Shown here in pieces: positions 14,712 to 16,552 of a stretch of 16,552 nucleotides of DNA. Origin of the DNA: Bacillota bacterium (GTDB lineage Bacteria > Bacillota > Clostridia > Lachnospirales > Lachnospiraceae); assembly GCA_023410575.1 (NCBI GenBank), contig JAEYPP010000085.1:1-16552 (forward strand), given 5' to 3'. Under the pieces are notes generated by a model. That model did no database searches. It had not been told where the DNA came from and saw only the letters and a list, made by a program, of their open reading frames with translations. Each line of letters opens with the position of its first letter. Position 1 is the first letter of the stretch. The position numbers were made by a program, and so were the translations under genes.

Positions 14712-15761
14712 TTACTTTTCCCTCAGCTTTACTTTATCCCTAGCACTGCGTCTACGTTCCTCCTCAACAGCAGCATAATGCTTTTTCGTTGTGTTAACAT
14801 CATGATGGCCAAGAACATCAGCGACAAGATAAATATCACCGGTTTCTTGATAAAGAGAAGTACCATATGTACTGCGAAGTTTATGCGGAGTGATTTTCTT
14901 TAGTGTAGTTACGGTTCTAGAATATTTTTTAACCATAACTTCAACATTACGGACACTAATACGACTCTTTCGAGACGATAGGAAGAGAGCGCTTTCGTGA
15001 CCTTCGATCGTTGCAATATTCTTACGCTCATTGATGTAATTGAATAGTGCTTCACGAACTTCTTCGCCAAAGTAAACGTATGCTTCATAACCACCTTTTC
15101 TGACAATCTTGATTCGATCATTGTTAAAATCAACATCATTAAGATCAAGTCCAACACATTCCGAAACTCGGATACCAGTACCGAGTAATAGAGTCATTAA
15201 CGCTAAATCACGTACTTTCGTCTTTTTATGAAATACCTTTTGATTATTGGTTAGCTTATTACCAGATTCAACGACATCAAGAAGCTCTGCAACTTCATTA
15301 ACATCAAGTCGAACGATTGCTTTATCATGAATCTTTGGCATGTCTACTAGGACAACTGGATTTTCTGTAACCATTTTGTTTTTATAAAAATAGCGATACA
15401 TCGAACGTAATGCAGATAGTTTGCGCTTTTGTGCTCGCTCGTTATTGGTTAATACTTTCGAGTCCTTTTTGTAAACCTTTAAATATTCTAAATATTCTTC
15501 AATATCAGATGCCTTGATTAAATTGAGCAAGTCAAGAGGCAATTCCTTAATTGGTGTATTTGTATAGGATGGATTACATTCGACGATAAATTCAAAGAAA
15601 TTATGTAAATCCTGAGCATAAGCAATACGCGTACGTGACTCCGTTGTTGGCTCAATACCACGAAAATAGTCTTTCAGCCAGGTTGGAAGCTCTGTTAAAA
15701 GTTCTCTTAATTTCAATGTATTTTCAATTGTTTTTTGCTGATGATAGGTTTCACGTTCCAT
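14712..15761 (-). CDS. Tyrosine recombinase (Xer/phage-integrase family)
   Basis: This 349-residue site-specific recombinase has an N-terminal SAM-like core-binding domain (about 25-135) and a C-terminal catalytic domain (about 150-349). All catalytic residues are visible: R198 in GTGIRVSE, K222 in VRKGG, H293 and R296 in PHKLRSTYG, H319 in VLGHHDV, and the nucleophile Y329 in KKHYAAV. It is some 50 residues longer than typical XerC/XerD, mostly at the N-terminus. A GAGGAA ribosome binding site (15772-15767) and a good promoter precede the ATG. The gene faces the zinc-ribbon gene tail-to-tail, across the ATAAAGT motifs. It could be a chromosomal Xer paralogue or the recombinase of a mobile or cassette system; no excisionase or att pair was recognised. 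Codon use looks less AT-rich than that of the flanking genes. Confidence 0.9.
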   Translation of the reverse strand: MERETYHQQKTIENTLKLRELLTELPTWLKDYFRGIEPTTESRTRIAYAQDLHNFFEFIVECNPSYTNTPIKELPLDLLNLIKASDIEEYLEYLKVYKKDSKVLTNNERAQKRKLSALRSMYRYFYKNKMVTENPVVLVDMPKIHDKAIVRLDVNEVAELLDVVESGNKLTNNQKVFHKKTKVRDLALMTLLLGTGIRVSECVGLDLNDVDFNNDRIKIVRKGGYEAYVYFGEEVREALFNYINERKNIATIEGHESALFLSSRKSRISVRNVEVMVKKYSRTVTTLKKITPHKLRSTYGTSLYQETGDIYLVADVLGHHDVNTTKKHYAAVEEERRRSARDKVKLREK

Positions 15762-15796
15762 TTCATTTCCTCACTTTGTTAATACATGATATATAA

Positions 15797-15825
15797 ATTA
15801 TACTCTATTTTAACTAAACTAACAA
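15797..15825 (-). promoter_or_regulatory. Promoter of the tyrosine recombinase
   Basis: On the minus strand TTGTTA (15825-15820) and a perfect TATAAT (15802-15797) are separated by exactly 17 bases. Transcription would start about 30 bases before the ATG at 15761, with GAGGAA in the leader. No operator-like symmetry is evident, so expression may be constitutive. Confidence 0.7.
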
Positions 15826-15889
15826 GAAAGAAGCAGAAGGAAAGAGCAGTTGTTCATCATGAATGGCAACATACTAATCTATGTAAAAT

Positions 15890-16068
15890 CACGATAAACA
15901 ATATGAAATAAAAATACGATAGGATAAACAATATAATGATTAAAAAACACGATAAGATAAACAATATGACGATTAAAAGATGCGATAAGATAAAGAATAT
16001 GATAAGATAAGGAATGTAATAAAATAAAGAGTGTGATAAGATAAAAAATACAATAAGATAAGAAATAA
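15890..16068. repeat. Degenerate tandem repeat GATAAGATAAAGAATAT
   Basis: About nine units of 16-18 bases (some extended to 33) follow the consensus GATAAGATAAAGAATAT, for example around 15951, 15983, 16001, 16035 and 16053. The array occupies most of the 435-base gap between the recombinase and the acetyltransferase. Units have diverged, so the array is not a recent expansion. There are no spacers of constant length, so it is not CRISPR. It may be slippage-generated AT-rich filler or a multi-site binding region. Confidence 0.65.
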
Positions 16069-16214
16069 TACAGAACTATTTAGGGTTGTGTATGACTAAG
16101 ATATTGATATAAATATTGATGAGTAAAAAGAGAAAGAAACAAACATTAAGCCACAAATTATTAATACATCAATAAAAATCAATGATAGAGATTCATATCT
16201 GAGAGGAGAGTATA

Positions 16215-16478
16215 ATGATAAAACAAGCAGAACGAAAAGATATTCCATTTATTGAAGACATTTTACTCGATGCAGTCAATTGGCTTCGGAGCATAGGAAT
16301 GGAGAATAAATGGACAAAAACTAATGTATTATGGGAGAATCTATCCAAGGAATATAAGATTACTGATTTTTACATAGCTTATGATGGTCAACAGCCTGCT
16401 GCCTGCATGGCTTTGACCGATTCTGATTGTATCGCAATAAAAATAAACCACCGGCTATGCCGGTGTGTCCCCAATTAG
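16215..16478 (+). pseudogene. GNAT N-acetyltransferase, truncated by an IS200-like insertion
   Basis: The first 75 or so residues look like the start of a GNAT acetyltransferase, which transfers acetyl from acetyl-CoA to an amine: MIKQAERKDIPFIEDI, the helix with WLRSIGMENKW, then FYIAYDGQQPAACMAL, the beta-2/beta-3 strands. An AGGAG ribosome binding site precedes the ATG. After TDSDCIA the frame enters the left end of an IS200-like element near 16440 and stops at 16476-16478. The acetyl-CoA-binding Q/RxxGxG/A loop is absent, so the product should be inactive. Substrate cannot be deduced. Normal family length is about 150-180 residues. Confidence 0.7.
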
Positions 16479-16552
16479 CTTTAGCTTCAAGCAAAAAACC
16501 TCCTATGATATAATAAATGTGGGTTTAGCCAACCACAAAAATACATAGGAGG
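16440..16552 (+). mobile_element. Left end of an IS200/IS605-family element (tnpA starts past the window)
   Basis: Right after the interrupted acetyltransferase stands the hairpin CACCGGC-TAT-GCCGGTG (16449-16465), typical of the subterminal hairpin recognised by Y1 HUH transposases in IS200-like ends. The following leader contains TATAAT (16509-16514) and ends with AGGAGG at the window edge, the expected ribosome binding site of tnpA. No tnpA codons are in the window, so the family call rests on the end structure and layout I recognise from IS200-like elements. Confidence 0.7.
16499..16552 (+). promoter_or_regulatory. Hairpin that can hide the tnpA ribosome binding site
   Basis: CCTCCTATG (16499-16507) is perfectly complementary to CATAGGAGG (16544-16552), which holds the ribosome binding site. 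An inner GTGG/CCAC pairing strengthens the structure. A transcript entering from outside would fold and hide the site, while one from the internal TATAAT would lack the 5' arm and stay translatable. Sequestration of the tnpA ribosome binding site is known for IS200; the promoter-position point is my inference. Confidence 0.65.

Noticed and set aside
15890..16068. CRISPR array
   Set aside because: Units are short, diverged and mostly contiguous, with no constant-length unique spacers and no cas genes nearby.

Overview
The window is AT-rich, with AT-rich codon use and strong AGGAGG-type ribosome binding sites. Together with BspA-like LRR, CBM2, thrombospondin-3 and vWA surface modules, this suggests a low-GC Clostridia, most likely a Lachnospiraceae-type plant-polysaccharide-associated anaerobe. 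That placement is inference; no rRNA or core marker gene is present. The region looks like accessory DNA: intact genes sit between insertion-sequence copies, IS ends and gene debris.

Layout. 1-155: start and promoter of a gene leaving on the minus strand. 295-540: one end of an IS21-family element with the last codons of istB. 536-812: frameshifted C-terminal remnant of a zinc-ribbon repeat gene, followed by two clusters of short repeats (815-925 and 938-1078). 1096-2340: an intact IS3-family (IS150-like) element using a -1 frameshift. 2487-3581: a DUF4238 protein with its own promoter. 3613-3693: a second zinc-ribbon tail remnant. 3694-4565: no intact gene, only degraded reading frames. 4566-11306: a three-gene plus-strand cluster encoding a secreted LRR protein, a large secreted CBM2/TSP3/vWA protein and a membrane zinc-ribbon protein. 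11385-11990: gene debris. 11991-12254: a truncated second copy of the IS3 element, joined directly to a 743-codon zinc-ribbon repeat gene (to 14467). 14469-14627: a strong nested hairpin and a repeat pair. 14712-15761: a complete tyrosine recombinase on the minus strand. 15890-16068: a short tandem repeat. 16215-16552: an acetyltransferase gene cut by the left end of an IS200-like element whose tnpA would start just past the window.

How the parts fit. The three surface/membrane genes are tightly spaced and probably co-transcribed. They could act at the cell surface in adhesion to polysaccharide or other cells, but this is inferred from modules only. The zinc-ribbon family is the recurring theme: three C-terminal tails lie within 14 kb. 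Two of them are followed by the same pair of motifs (ATAAAGTACAT, then ATAAAGTTCAT 55-60 bp later), and the third copy sits next to a tyrosine recombinase. This looks like a multi-copy family that has been duplicated, truncated and rearranged. Whether the recombinase uses those motifs is a testable guess, not something the sequence proves.
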